Of a DNA stretch of 10,311 nt, positions 1 to 6,201 are shown piece by piece (the first letter of the stretch is position 1; each line of letters starts with the position of its first letter). The notes beneath the pieces are model-generated. The model was not told the DNA's origin and searched no databases. It saw nothing but the letters and a program-made list of their open reading frames with translations. The DNA is from an uncultured Ruminococcus sp. (lineage in GTDB: Bacteria; Bacillota; Clostridia; Oscillospirales; Ruminococcaceae). The stretch is taken from positions 1 through 10,311 of the forward strand of contig USJI01000016.1 in NCBI GenBank assembly GCA_900554975.1. Reading direction: 5' to 3'. The translations under genes were made by a program, and so were the position numbers.

Positions 1-1
1 G

Positions 2-742
2 GGGGAGGACAGAGTAAGAAAGCGTCCTGCGGTCATTGTATGTGCAGGCGGCGGGTATGAATTCCTGTCTGACCGTGAAACACAGCCAGTAGCCATGAGA
101 TTTGCCTCCAATGGTATAAATGCATTTATTCTCAGATACAGTGTTCGTGTAAAGTTTCCGACAGCTCTTCTCGAACTTGCCGCTGCTGTAAAATACGTCA
201 GAGAAAATGCTGAAAGGTTTGACATTGATCCGGAAAAGATTCTTGTCTGCGGATTTTCAGCAGGCGGTCATCTGTCAGCAAGCCTCGCCACACTCTGGAA
301 CAGCAGTTATCTTGCACAGTTTCTGGACAATCCTGAGCTGTCCAGGCCAAACGGTGTTATACTTTCATACCCTGTAATAACAACCGGCAAATACCGCCAC
401 CAGGGCTCTGTTGAAAGCATTCTCGGAAAGAATCCTTCATCTGAAATGCTTGAACTGGTTTCACTCGAAAAACAGGTAAACGACCAGACCCCGAAAACAT
501 TTATATGGCATTGTGCAGATGACAAAAACGTTCCTGTTGAAAATACCCTTGATTATGTAAAAGCTCTCAGCAGTCATGGTATTTCATTTGAATGCCATAT
601 ATTCCCGCAGGGCGGACACGGACTTGCACTTGCTGATGAATCCACAGCCGGACGTGAAAGTCATATAAATCCGGTATGCGCAAAATGGGCTGACCTTGCC
701 ATAGACTGGGTCAGAAGAGAATTTATGAAAAATCATTCATAA
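2..742 (+). CDS. Alpha/beta-hydrolase esterase (acetyl-esterase/lipase type), 5' partial
   Basis: The reading frame is open from base 2, so the start lies outside the window and 246 residues are visible. The frame opens with RPAVIVCAGGGYEFLSDRE, the oxyanion-hole strand and loop of BD-FAE/acetyl-esterase-like hydrolases, with AGGGY where many relatives have HGGG. The nucleophile elbow GFSAGGH has its Ser at visible residue 86. The acid is probably one of the Asp pair in CADDKNVP (visible residues 173-174), and the catalytic His is in PQGGHG (visible residue 206). All three catalytic elements are in the usual order. The family hydrolyses small carboxyl esters, often acetyl groups on plant polysaccharides or their oligomers. 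There is no signal peptide in the visible part, but the N-terminus is missing. An ATG at 95 is internal: starting there would delete the oxyanion-hole strand. No clear terminator follows the stop. The fold is sure; the substrate is not known. Confidence 0.88.
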   Translation, partial: GEDRVRKRPAVIVCAGGGYEFLSDRETQPVAMRFASNGINAFILRYSVRVKFPTALLELAAAVKYVRENAERFDIDPEKILVCGFSAGGHLSASLATLWNSSYLAQFLDNPELSRPNGVILSYPVITTGKYRHQGSVESILGKNPSSEMLELVSLEKQVNDQTPKTFIWHCADDKNVPVENTLDYVKALSSHGISFECHIFPQGGHGLALADESTAGRESHINPVCAKWADLAIDWVRREFMKNHS

Positions 743-773
743 ATTGTTATATTTTAATGTTTTTTAATGCTAC

Positions 774-802
774 TTGCAAAAAAGTTTTATTTATGTTATA
801 AT
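774..802 (+). promoter_or_regulatory. Sigma-A promoter with extended -10, for nfnA-nfnB-yajC
   Basis: The -35 box is TTGCAA (774-779), followed by a 17-base spacer and a consensus -10 TATAAT (797-802). TGT directly before the -10 supplies an extended -10 (TGn). The transcription start should be near 809, giving a leader of about 30 bases with AGGAGAG at 825-831 before the ATG at 839. Confidence 0.8.
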
Positions 803-838
803 GTTCTTTACTGAAATAAAATATAGGAGAGAGTAAAA

Positions 839-1663
839 ATGTTTAAAATAGTTAACAAGCGTGTGCTTAATCCTTCAGTTGTACTGATGGATATTGACGC
901 TCCTTTTATTGCCAAGAAAGCAAAAGCCGGTCAGTTCATTATTTTCAGAATTGACGAACACGGTGAAAGAGTGCCACTTACAATTGCTGATTACGACCGT
1001 GAAAACGGAACTATCACAATTATTTTCCAGATTGTAGGAAAATCAACAGAACATCTTGCAAAGCTCAATGCAGGAGATTCACTCCTTGACGTTGCAGGCC
1101 CTCTGGGAATCCCTACACACATTGATGAAAATGTAAAAAAAGTCTGCGTTATCGGCGGCGGTGTCGGCTGTGCTATTGCATACCCACAGGCTAAGGAACT
1201 CTTTGACAGAGGAATTGACGTTGACGTTATTGCAGGTTTCAGAAGCAAGGACATTGTAATCCTTGAAGATGAATTCAAGAAAAAGTGCAATAATCTTATT
1301 GTCTGTACAGATGACGGCAGCTACGGCAAAAAAGGCTTCGTAACAGACGCTCTCAAGGAACAGATTGAAAACGGAAACAAATATGATGCTGTTATAGCAA
1401 TCGGCCCTGTACCTATGATGAAATTTGTCTGCGCAGTTACAAAGCCATACGGAATCAAGACTATCGTTTCACTCAACCCTATCATGATTGACGGAACAGG
1501 AATGTGCGGCGGATGTCGTGTAACAGTTGGCGGAAAAATCAAGTATGCTTGTGTTGACGGTCCTGATTTTGACGGTCACGAAGTTGATTTCGATGAACTT
1601 ATGAAAAGAAATTCTACATACAGAGAGCAGGAACATGCCTGCCGTATGATGAATATGAAATAA
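839..1663 (+). CDS. nfnA: NADH-dependent ferredoxin:NADP+ oxidoreductase, small subunit NfnA (SudB/DHOD-like FAD/NAD-binding protein)
   Basis: This 274-residue protein is a ferredoxin-NADP reductase-like flavoprotein. An N-terminal beta-barrel (residues 1-95) carries RVPLTI (44-49) for FAD binding. It is followed by a Rossmann-like NAD domain starting at VCVIGGGVGCA (102-112). The C-terminal segment has GMCGGCRVTV and YACVDGPDF, giving Cys223, Cys226 and Cys238 for a [2Fe-2S] cluster; the family is known for three Cys and one Asp as ligands. The tail VDFDELMKRN is typical of the NfnA/SudB branch rather than PyrK. With NfnB it couples NADH and reduced ferredoxin oxidation to NADP+ reduction by flavin-based electron bifurcation, in the cytoplasm. 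A 19-base gap separates it from nfnB, so the two are cotranscribed. Older annotations call it sulfide dehydrogenase subunit beta. PyrK is the main alternative, but no pyrD lies beside it. Confidence 0.92.
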   Translation: MFKIVNKRVLNPSVVLMDIDAPFIAKKAKAGQFIIFRIDEHGERVPLTIADYDRENGTITIIFQIVGKSTEHLAKLNAGDSLLDVAGPLGIPTHIDENVKKVCVIGGGVGCAIAYPQAKELFDRGIDVDVIAGFRSKDIVILEDEFKKKCNNLIVCTDDGSYGKKGFVTDALKEQIENGNKYDAVIAIGPVPMMKFVCAVTKPYGIKTIVSLNPIMIDGTGMCGGCRVTVGGKIKYACVDGPDFDGHEVDFDELMKRNSTYREQEHACRMMNMK

Positions 1664-1682
1664 TACGGGAGGAAATAATAAA

Positions 1683-3068
1683 ATGGCAAATATGGCATTA
1701 AAAAAGGTTTCTATGCCTGAACAGGATCCAAAGGTCAGAGCAAGAAATTTTGAAGAAGTTACACTCGGTTACACAAAAGAAATGGCTATGGAAGAGGCTA
1801 CACGTTGTCTTAACTGTAAGAACAAGCCTTGCGTTTCCGGCTGTCCTGTTGGTGTAAGAATTCCTGAATTCGTTGCACAGGTTGCTAAGGGTGACTTTGA
1901 AAAAGCTTATGAAATAATTACATCTACAAACTCCCTCCCTGCCGTATCAGGTCGTGTATGTCCGCAGGAAAATCAGTGCGAAGGCAAGTGCGTAAGAGGT
2001 ATCAAGGGCGAACCTGTCGGAATCGGACGTATGGAAAGATTCGTTGCTGACTACATGATAAAGCATGGTACAGCTGCTCCTTCAAAGCCTGAACCAAACG
2101 GACATAAAGTTGCTGTTGTTGGTGCTGGTCCTGCCGGTCTTACCTGTGCGGGTGACCTTGCAAAACTCGGCTATCAGGTAACAATCTTTGAAGCTTTCCA
2201 CACAGCAGGCGGCGTTCTGATGTATGGTATTCCTGAATTCAGACTTCCGAAGAATATCGTTCAGAAAGAAATTACAAAGCTCAAGGACCTCGGTGTTGAG
2301 ATAATGCAGGATATGGTTATCGGTAAGGTTCTTTCCGTTGATGAAATCATGGATATGGGCTATGAAGCTGTATTCATCGGTTCAGGTGCGGGTCTTCCAA
2401 GATTTATGGGTATCGAAGGCGAATCACTTATCGGTGTATGCTCAGCTAACGAATACCTCACAAGAATCAACCTTATGAAGGGATATCTTGATGATTATGA
2501 TACACCTGTAATCAAGTCTAAATCTGTTGCAGTTGTCGGCGGCGGTAACGTTGCTATGGACGCTGCAAGAAGTGCATTGAGAATGGGTGCTGAACACGTT
2601 TACATTGTTTACAGACGTTCAGAAGAAGAAATGCCTGCAAGAAAGGAAGAAGTACACCACGCTAAAGAAGAGGGTGTTGAATTCCTGAATCTTAATAATC
2701 CTGTCAAGATTGTTGCTGATGAAAATGGCAGAGTCTGCGGAATGGAATGTATCAGAATGGAACTTGGCGAACCTGACGAAAGCGGCAGAAGAAGTCCAAG
2801 TCCTGTTGAAGGTTCAAATTATATGCTTGATGTTGATACTGTTATTATGTCTATCGGTACATCACCTAACCCACTCATCCGTACTACAACTCATGGTCTT
2901 GAAGCTAACAAGAGAGGCTGTCTTGTTGTAAATGAAGATATGCTCACTACTAAGGAAGGTGTCTATGCCGGCGGTGACGCTGTAACTGGTGCTGCAACTG
3001 TTATTTTAGCAATGGGTGCAGGTAAAACTGCTGCAAAATCCATTGATGAATATATCAAATCAAAATAA
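1683..3068 (+). CDS. nfnB: NADH-dependent ferredoxin:NADP+ oxidoreductase, large subunit NfnB (GltD/SudA-like)
   Basis: At 461 residues this is the usual length for NfnB and for the glutamate synthase small subunit (GltD-like) family. The N-terminal ferredoxin-like domain has CLNCKNKPCVSGCPVG (Cys42, 45, 50, 54), then RVCPQENQCEGKC (Cys93, 99, 103), which fit two [4Fe-4S] clusters. VAVVGAGPAGL (143-153) is the FAD dinucleotide-binding motif. VAVVGGGNVAMDAAR (282-296), followed by VYRRSEEEMPAR, is the NADPH site. The C-terminal YAGGDAVTGAATVILAMGAG (428-447) closes the FAD site. Many databases name such proteins glutamate synthase (NADPH), homotetrameric. The adjacent nfnA and the lack of a glutamate synthase large subunit favour the bifurcating transhydrogenase role. 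GGGAGGAAATAATAAA precedes the ATG as a strong ribosome site. It is translated in tandem with nfnA, and yajC follows after 13 bases. Confidence 0.92.
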   Translation: MANMALKKVSMPEQDPKVRARNFEEVTLGYTKEMAMEEATRCLNCKNKPCVSGCPVGVRIPEFVAQVAKGDFEKAYEIITSTNSLPAVSGRVCPQENQCEGKCVRGIKGEPVGIGRMERFVADYMIKHGTAAPSKPEPNGHKVAVVGAGPAGLTCAGDLAKLGYQVTIFEAFHTAGGVLMYGIPEFRLPKNIVQKEITKLKDLGVEIMQDMVIGKVLSVDEIMDMGYEAVFIGSGAGLPRFMGIEGESLIGVCSANEYLTRINLMKGYLDDYDTPVIKSKSVAVVGGGNVAMDAARSALRMGAEHVYIVYRRSEEEMPARKEEVHHAKEEGVEFLNLNNPVKIVADENGRVCGMECIRMELGEPDESGRRSPSPVEGSNYMLDVDTVIMSIGTSPNPLIRTTTHGLEANKRGCLVVNEDMLTTKEGVYAGGDAVTGAATVILAMGAGKTAAKSIDEYIKSK

Positions 3069-3081
3069 TGGAGGTTAATGT

Positions 3082-3483
3082 ATGCAGGAAATTTTTGGTT
3101 CACTTTCAGTGATGTCCAATAACTCAACAGGAAGTATGCTGACAACACTTGTACTTCCAATGGTTCTGATTATTTTCTTTTTCTATTTTCTTCTCATCAG
3201 ACCGCAGAAGAAAAAGGATAAAGAAGCCAAAACAATGAGAGAAAACATTCAAATTGGCGATGAAATAATGACAATCGGTGGTATTGTTGGAATCGTTGTT
3301 AAAAAAAGTGAAGATACTGTTGTTATTGAAACAGGCGGAGATAAAAGTAAACTTCGCATCAAGAACTGGGCTGTTCAGGAAAACATTACACTGACTGAAA
3401 AAGCAAATGCTGCAAAAGCTCAGAAGGCTGCTGAAATAATGGAAGCCAGAAACAAGAAAAAAGAACAGAAAAAAAATAAGTGA
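3082..3483 (+). CDS. yajC: Sec translocon accessory protein YajC
   Basis: This 133-residue protein has one membrane segment (about residues 18-39) followed at once by LLIRPQKKK, the hallmark of YajC. A small beta-rich domain follows (MRENIQIGDEIMTIGGIVG, then VVIETGG and LRIKNWAV). A Lys/Ala/Glu-rich tail (about 106-133) makes it somewhat longer than many YajC proteins and is likely disordered or helical. YajC associates with SecDF and SecYEG at the membrane; its exact contribution to export is modest. GGAGG (3070-3074) sits seven bases before the chosen ATG. An ATG at 3078 is too close to that site and in another frame. The 13-base gap after nfnB makes it the last gene of that unit. The pairing with nfnAB has no obvious functional meaning. 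Confidence 0.93.
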   Translation: MQEIFGSLSVMSNNSTGSMLTTLVLPMVLIIFFFYFLLIRPQKKKDKEAKTMRENIQIGDEIMTIGGIVGIVVKKSEDTVVIETGGDKSKLRIKNWAVQENITLTEKANAAKAQKAAEIMEARNKKKEQKKNK

Positions 3484-3489
3484 TGTTTA

Positions 3490-3529
3490 TTCCTTGCTGA
3501 ATTGGTAAAATTTGGCAAGGAAATTTTTT
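3490..3529 (+). terminator. Intrinsic terminator of the nfnA-nfnB-yajC unit
   Basis: An 8-bp perfect stem, TTCCTTGC (3490-3497) with GCAAGGAA (3515-3522), has a 17-base loop and is followed by ATTTTTT. The T-tract touches the GGAG at 3530-3533 that serves the next small gene. The large loop suggests moderate efficiency, so some readthrough is plausible. Confidence 0.78.
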
Positions 3530-3533
3530 GGAG
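3530..3533 (+). promoter_or_regulatory. Ribosome binding site of the 38-codon gene
   Basis: GGAG at 3530-3533 lies six bases before the ATG at 3540. It directly abuts the terminator T-tract, so only transcripts that read through the terminator, or start inside it, can carry it. Confidence 0.6.
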
Positions 3534-3539
3534 TAAATA

Positions 3540-3656
3540 ATGAAAAACACTTACATTCCTCCGGATATGGAAATAATCTATTTTGAAACTGAAGATATAA
3601 TTACAACCTCAGATTTAAATTTACCGGAAGTTGATATTGAGAATTACAATGAATAA
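3540..3656 (+). CDS. 38-residue small protein, unknown function
   Basis: The short gene begins MKNTYIPPDMEIIYFETED and continues IITTSDLNLPEVDIENYNE. It is strongly acidic (about nine Asp/Glu against one Lys), with no signal peptide, membrane segment or Cys. Support for a real gene is a well-spaced GGAG, an ATG start, a clean stop and a hairpin terminator immediately behind it. The pattern, a Tyr-x-x-Pro start, an E-I-I-x-F core and an E-D-I-I-T-T-S segment, resembles short acidic peptides I recall near other genes in Ruminococcaceae and relatives, but I cannot name a family. It has no evident promoter of its own: the yajC terminator lies immediately upstream. Expression may depend on readthrough. 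Alternatives are a peptide precursor, a regulator, or a decaying fragment. No modification enzyme is adjacent. Confidence 0.68.
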   Translation: MKNTYIPPDMEIIYFETEDIITTSDLNLPEVDIENYNE

Positions 3657-3690
3657 AAAAGAGAGCAGTTATGCTCTCTTTTAATTTTTT
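3657..3690. terminator. Bidirectional intrinsic terminator between the small gene and the GNAT gene
   Basis: GAGAGCA (3661-3667) pairs with TGCTCTC (3672-3678) around a GTTA loop, extended by AAAA (3657-3660) with TTTT (3679-3682). T-tracts follow the stem on both strands, so it can end the plus-strand small gene and the minus-strand acetyltransferase. The acetyltransferase stop (3681-3683) overlaps the base of the stem. Confidence 0.88.
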
Positions 3691-4121
3691 AAAATTTCCA
3701 TTTGCTCATATGGAAGATCCTTAAATCCCTTTGAAGCATAAAGTTTTCTTGCCGATTTATTACATTCGGTAACTTCCAGTCTGAATCGGGACGCAGTTTT
3801 ATATTTTTCAAGGACAAAATCAATAAGTTTAGAACCTATTCCATTACCTCTGTATTCAGGACACACATAAATTTCATCAAGCCATATGACAATCCCTCCG
3901 GATTCATTTGAATATGTGATTGCAAGTAAAATATATCCGGCAATTTCATTATCCTTTTCATATACAAAAGCATCAGCATATTCACTTCCGGAAATAATCA
4001 AGTCAAAGGTTCTAAGAATATTTTCAACAGGTATTTCATGTGCAACGCAATCCATGCTATAAAAATCCCTGCACATTTCAATAAACTTATACTTATCATG
4101 TTCACAAAGTTTTCTTATCAT
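3681..4121 (-). CDS. GNAT-family N-acetyltransferase
   Basis: With the ATG at 4121 this is 146 residues, beginning MIRKLCEHDKYKF. Motif A for acetyl-CoA binding is clear: VCPEYRGNGIGSKLI (residues 86-100), matching the (R/Q)xxGx(G/A) pyrophosphate loop. The later N-x-x-A-x-x-L-Y ... GF segment (121-133) is the usual motif B. The family transfers acetyl from acetyl-CoA to amines: amino acids, protein N-termini or small molecules. The acceptor cannot be told here. The frame continues upstream to an ATG at 4154, but that start falls inside the terminator hairpin of the upstream operon and has no ribosome site, while GGAGGG (4126-4131) is well placed for 4121. It lies 81 bases behind the permease gene on the same strand with no convincing promoter between, so readthrough may contribute to its expression. 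Confidence 0.88.
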   Translation of the reverse strand: MIRKLCEHDKYKFIEMCRDFYSMDCVAHEIPVENILRTFDLIISGSEYADAFVYEKDNEIAGYILLAITYSNESGGIVIWLDEIYVCPEYRGNGIGSKLIDFVLEKYKTASRFRLEVTECNKSARKLYASKGFKDLPYEQMEILKN

Positions 4122-4125
4122 AATT

Positions 4126-4131
4126 CCCTCC
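4126..4131 (-). promoter_or_regulatory. Ribosome binding site deciding the GNAT start
   Basis: GGAGGG on the minus strand lies four bases (from its last G) before the ATG at 4121. It supports this start over the in-frame ATG at 4154, which is 11 codons upstream. Confidence 0.7.
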
Positions 4132-4143
4132 AGAATATAAACG

Positions 4144-4176
4144 AAAAACAGCAAGTGAACTTAATCACTTGCTGTT
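4144..4176 (-). terminator. Intrinsic terminator of the sugar ABC operon
   Basis: A perfect 12-bp stem, AACAGCAAGTGA (4147-4158) with TCACTTGCTGTT (4165-4176), has a 6-base loop. On the minus strand it is followed by a short T-run continuing from the stem (complement of A at 4144-4148). It lies 26 bases after the second permease stop and should end that transcript. The opposite side lacks a good T-tract. Confidence 0.82.
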
Positions 4177-4202
4177 AATTAACAAAGTATAACCAAAAGT
4201 TA

Positions 4203-5072
4203 TTATTCCTTTACACCGCCAAGTGCAACACCTTCAACGATGAAACGTGAAAGGAGCAGATAGATGATAACAACAGGAATGATAGAAAGTGCGATACCGG
4301 CATAAATTACACCATAGTCAGCGATTTTATCATTCGACTTAAGCATATTGATCATCATTGGCATTGTGAGCTGATTAAACTTACGAGAAACGAGAATCAT
4401 TGATGGCTGATAGAAGTTGTTCCAGTTAGCAATGAAAGCGAAGATTGCCTGTACGGCAATAGCTGGCTTCATCATAGGAATAGCTATAGTCAGGAATGTT
4501 CTGAACTCACCACAACCGTCAATTCGAGCAGCTTCGACAATGTCAAGCGGGAATGAAGACTTCAGATACTGTCTCATAAAGAAGACAATAGGTGGAGCAG
4601 CGATTGTAGGAATAATCAGTGGAATGAATGAGTCTGAAAGACCTAATTTAATCATGAACTGCAAGAAACCAACAGATGTAACCTGCATAGGAACCATCAT
4701 TACAGCGAGAATAAATGTAAATGCAGGTCCTCTGAGTTTGAAGTCATATACACACAGACCATATGAAGTAAGTGCTGAGAAGAATACGCTCAGAACTGTT
4801 GAACAGATAGCAATAATAGCACTGTTCTTGAAACCAACAAATGGATCAAACTGATAAAGGTCATTTGTCATAAGTTCATTAACGTTTCTGACAAGCTGAC
4901 TGCCCGGCAGGAAAGATACAGAACTAATGATATCAACGTGGCTTCTTGTAGAGTTGATAATCAGAATGTAAATAGGTACAAGACACACCAGTGTTAACAG
5001 AATGCAGACAATAAACAAAACTATGGACTTAGCACGAAGCTTGGCAGTATAGTTTTCACTTGCTTTACTCAT
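4203..5072 (-). CDS. CUT1 sugar ABC transporter permease (MalG/LacG/AraQ type)
   Basis: This 289-residue integral membrane protein has the typical MalG layout: a first membrane helix near residues 17-38, a short extracytoplasmic part, then about five more helices. The cytoplasmic EAA loop that docks on the ATPase is EAARIDGCGEFRTFLTIAIP (residues 180-199), with the invariant Gly. The protein ends in GVALGGVKE, the common C-terminus of this subfamily (usually GxxxGAVKG). It forms the translocation pore with the permease encoded just upstream. Its ATG overlaps the upstream stop as ATGA, so the two are translationally coupled; GGAGGT lies within the end of the upstream gene. Transcription ends at the hairpin just beyond the stop. 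CUT1 importers carry di- and oligosaccharides; which one is not visible here. Confidence 0.93.
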   Translation of the reverse strand: MSKASENYTAKLRAKSIVLFIVCILLTLVCLVPIYILIINSTRSHVDIISSVSFLPGSQLVRNVNELMTNDLYQFDPFVGFKNSAIIAICSTVLSVFFSALTSYGLCVYDFKLRGPAFTFILAVMMVPMQVTSVGFLQFMIKLGLSDSFIPLIIPTIAAPPIVFFMRQYLKSSFPLDIVEAARIDGCGEFRTFLTIAIPMMKPAIAVQAIFAFIANWNNFYQPSMILVSRKFNQLTMPMMINMLKSNDKIADYGVIYAGIALSIIPVVIIYLLLSRFIVEGVALGGVKE

Positions 5073-6097
5073 ATTTCCATACCTCCTAATCCCTTCTGCT
5101 TAGCTTTCATAGCTTTCATATTAGCTTTTCTTTCTTTTTTCTTCGCAATTTCGTCTTTATCGCGATTCATATAGAAAGTAATAGAGCCAAGTAAGATTGT
5201 AATCAGGAAGAGGATAACAGATGCTGCAGCGGAGAATCCGTAGTTCGGATTCGGCATTTTTTCACGGAAATGTTCATAAATGAATACAGCAACAGTCTTT
5301 GTATACTGGTTTCTCTGTGTACCCTTTATGTACATATAAGGAATATCGAACATCTGTAAACCACCGATCATAGATGTAACCAGTGTATAAAGCATCATAG
5401 GTCTGAGAAGCGGAAGTGTAATCTTCCAGAAAATCTGACCACTGCTTGCACCGTCAATATTAGCGGCTTCAAATAATGATGGATTCAATCCCATAATACC
5501 AGACATAAGCATGATCATAGTATTACCGAACCACATCCAGCACTGAATAAACATTATCATGCCTCTTGACTGCCAAACACCTGTTACGAATTTAATAGGA
5601 GCATCAATAAGACCAGCACTTAAAAGAAGGTTATTGATCGGACCATATTTAGATTCTGCAAAAAGTGAAAGGAAGAGAGCTGCAACAGATGCAGCAGTAA
5701 TAATATTCGGCATGTACATTACTACTTTAAAGAATCCCTTGCCTCTGATTTTCAGTTTAGCGTCTGTGAACCAAACTGCAAGTGCGAGGGAAAGAATAAT
5801 CTGTGGAATAAAGTTACCTACCCAGACAATGAATGTGTTTCCAAGTGTCTGGAAAAATGTTTCATGAATAGCTGATGCTGTACGACCCATACCTGTTCCG
5901 AAAAGCAAAGCCTGGAAGTTTCCGAGTCCGATAAATTCATCAACTTTTTTACCATTTCCGTAAACGGAAAGAATAAATGTGTTAATCAAAGGCCAAAGCT
6001 GGAAAAAACAATACACCAAAAAGAAGGGTAAGATAAAGAAATAACCGTATTTAGCATAGCTGATTGAACGAATATTTCTTTGCGCAGCAGATGCCAT
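5069..6097 (-). CDS. CUT1 sugar ABC transporter permease (MalF/LacF/UgpA type)
   Basis: With the ATG at 6097 this is 342 residues, beginning MASAAQRNIRSISYAKYGYF. About six membrane helices are visible, the first at about residues 17-43 after a basic cytoplasmic N-terminus. The EAA loop EAANIDGASSGQIFWKITLP (210-229) is canonical for the MalF half. The C-terminal 30 residues are very rich in Lys and Ala (for example KKKERKANMKAMKAKQKG), a longer basic cytoplasmic tail than needed for the fold. A GTG three codons upstream (6106) shares its last base pairs with the ribosome site AGAGAGG (6106-6112), which is eight bases before the ATG at 6097, so 6097 is preferred. It overlaps the next permease gene by four bases. 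It sits 104 bases behind the binding-protein gene, with a strong hairpin in the gap. Confidence 0.92.
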   Translation of the reverse strand: MASAAQRNIRSISYAKYGYFFILPFFLVYCFFQLWPLINTFILSVYGNGKKVDEFIGLGNFQALLFGTGMGRTASAIHETFFQTLGNTFIVWVGNFIPQIILSLALAVWFTDAKLKIRGKGFFKVVMYMPNIITAASVAALFLSLFAESKYGPINNLLLSAGLIDAPIKFVTGVWQSRGMIMFIQCWMWFGNTMIMLMSGIMGLNPSLFEAANIDGASSGQIFWKITLPLLRPMMLYTLVTSMIGGLQMFDIPYMYIKGTQRNQYTKTVAVFIYEHFREKMPNPNYGFSAAASVILFLITILLGSITFYMNRDKDEIAKKKERKANMKAMKAKQKGLGGMEI

Positions 6098-6105
6098 AAA
6101 GTACA

Positions 6106-6112
6106 CCTCTCT
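6106..6112 (-). promoter_or_regulatory. Ribosome binding site deciding the MalF-type permease start
   Basis: AGAGAGG on the minus strand is spaced eight bases from the ATG at 6097. The upstream in-frame GTG (6106-6104) overlaps this site and so is unlikely to be used. Confidence 0.65.
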
Positions 6113-6139
6113 CTAAGAAATCAGATTAATAATACATAT

Positions 6140-6166
6140 CTACGGGATGGAAAGTCCATCCCGTAG
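6140..6166 (-). promoter_or_regulatory. Intercistronic hairpin between binding-protein and permease genes
   Basis: CTACGGGATGG (6140-6150) pairs perfectly with CCATCCCGTAG (6156-6166) around a 5-base loop, 35 bases after the binding-protein stop. On the minus strand the stem is followed by ATATGTATT, not a T-tract, so it is not a classic terminator. Such hairpins between binding-protein and permease genes are known to stabilise the upstream message or partly reduce downstream transcription, giving more binding protein than permease. That role here is inferred. Confidence 0.75.
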
Positions 6167-6201
6167 CATGTTTTTAAATAATGCAAATCAAATAAATTAA
6201 A

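Noticed and set aside
95..742. ATG at 95 as the start of the esterase
   Set aside because: The frame is open to base 2 and the upstream part encodes the conserved AGGGY oxyanion-hole strand, so the true start is outside the window.
4122..4154. Eleven-codon N-terminal extension of the GNAT protein
   Set aside because: It has no ribosome site, it begins inside the terminator stem, and GGAGGG points to the ATG at 4121.
4417..4854. Long plus-strand open frame of 145 codons
   Set aside because: It is antisense to the MalG-type permease, whose EAA loop and coupled start are clear. The antisense product shows no domain.
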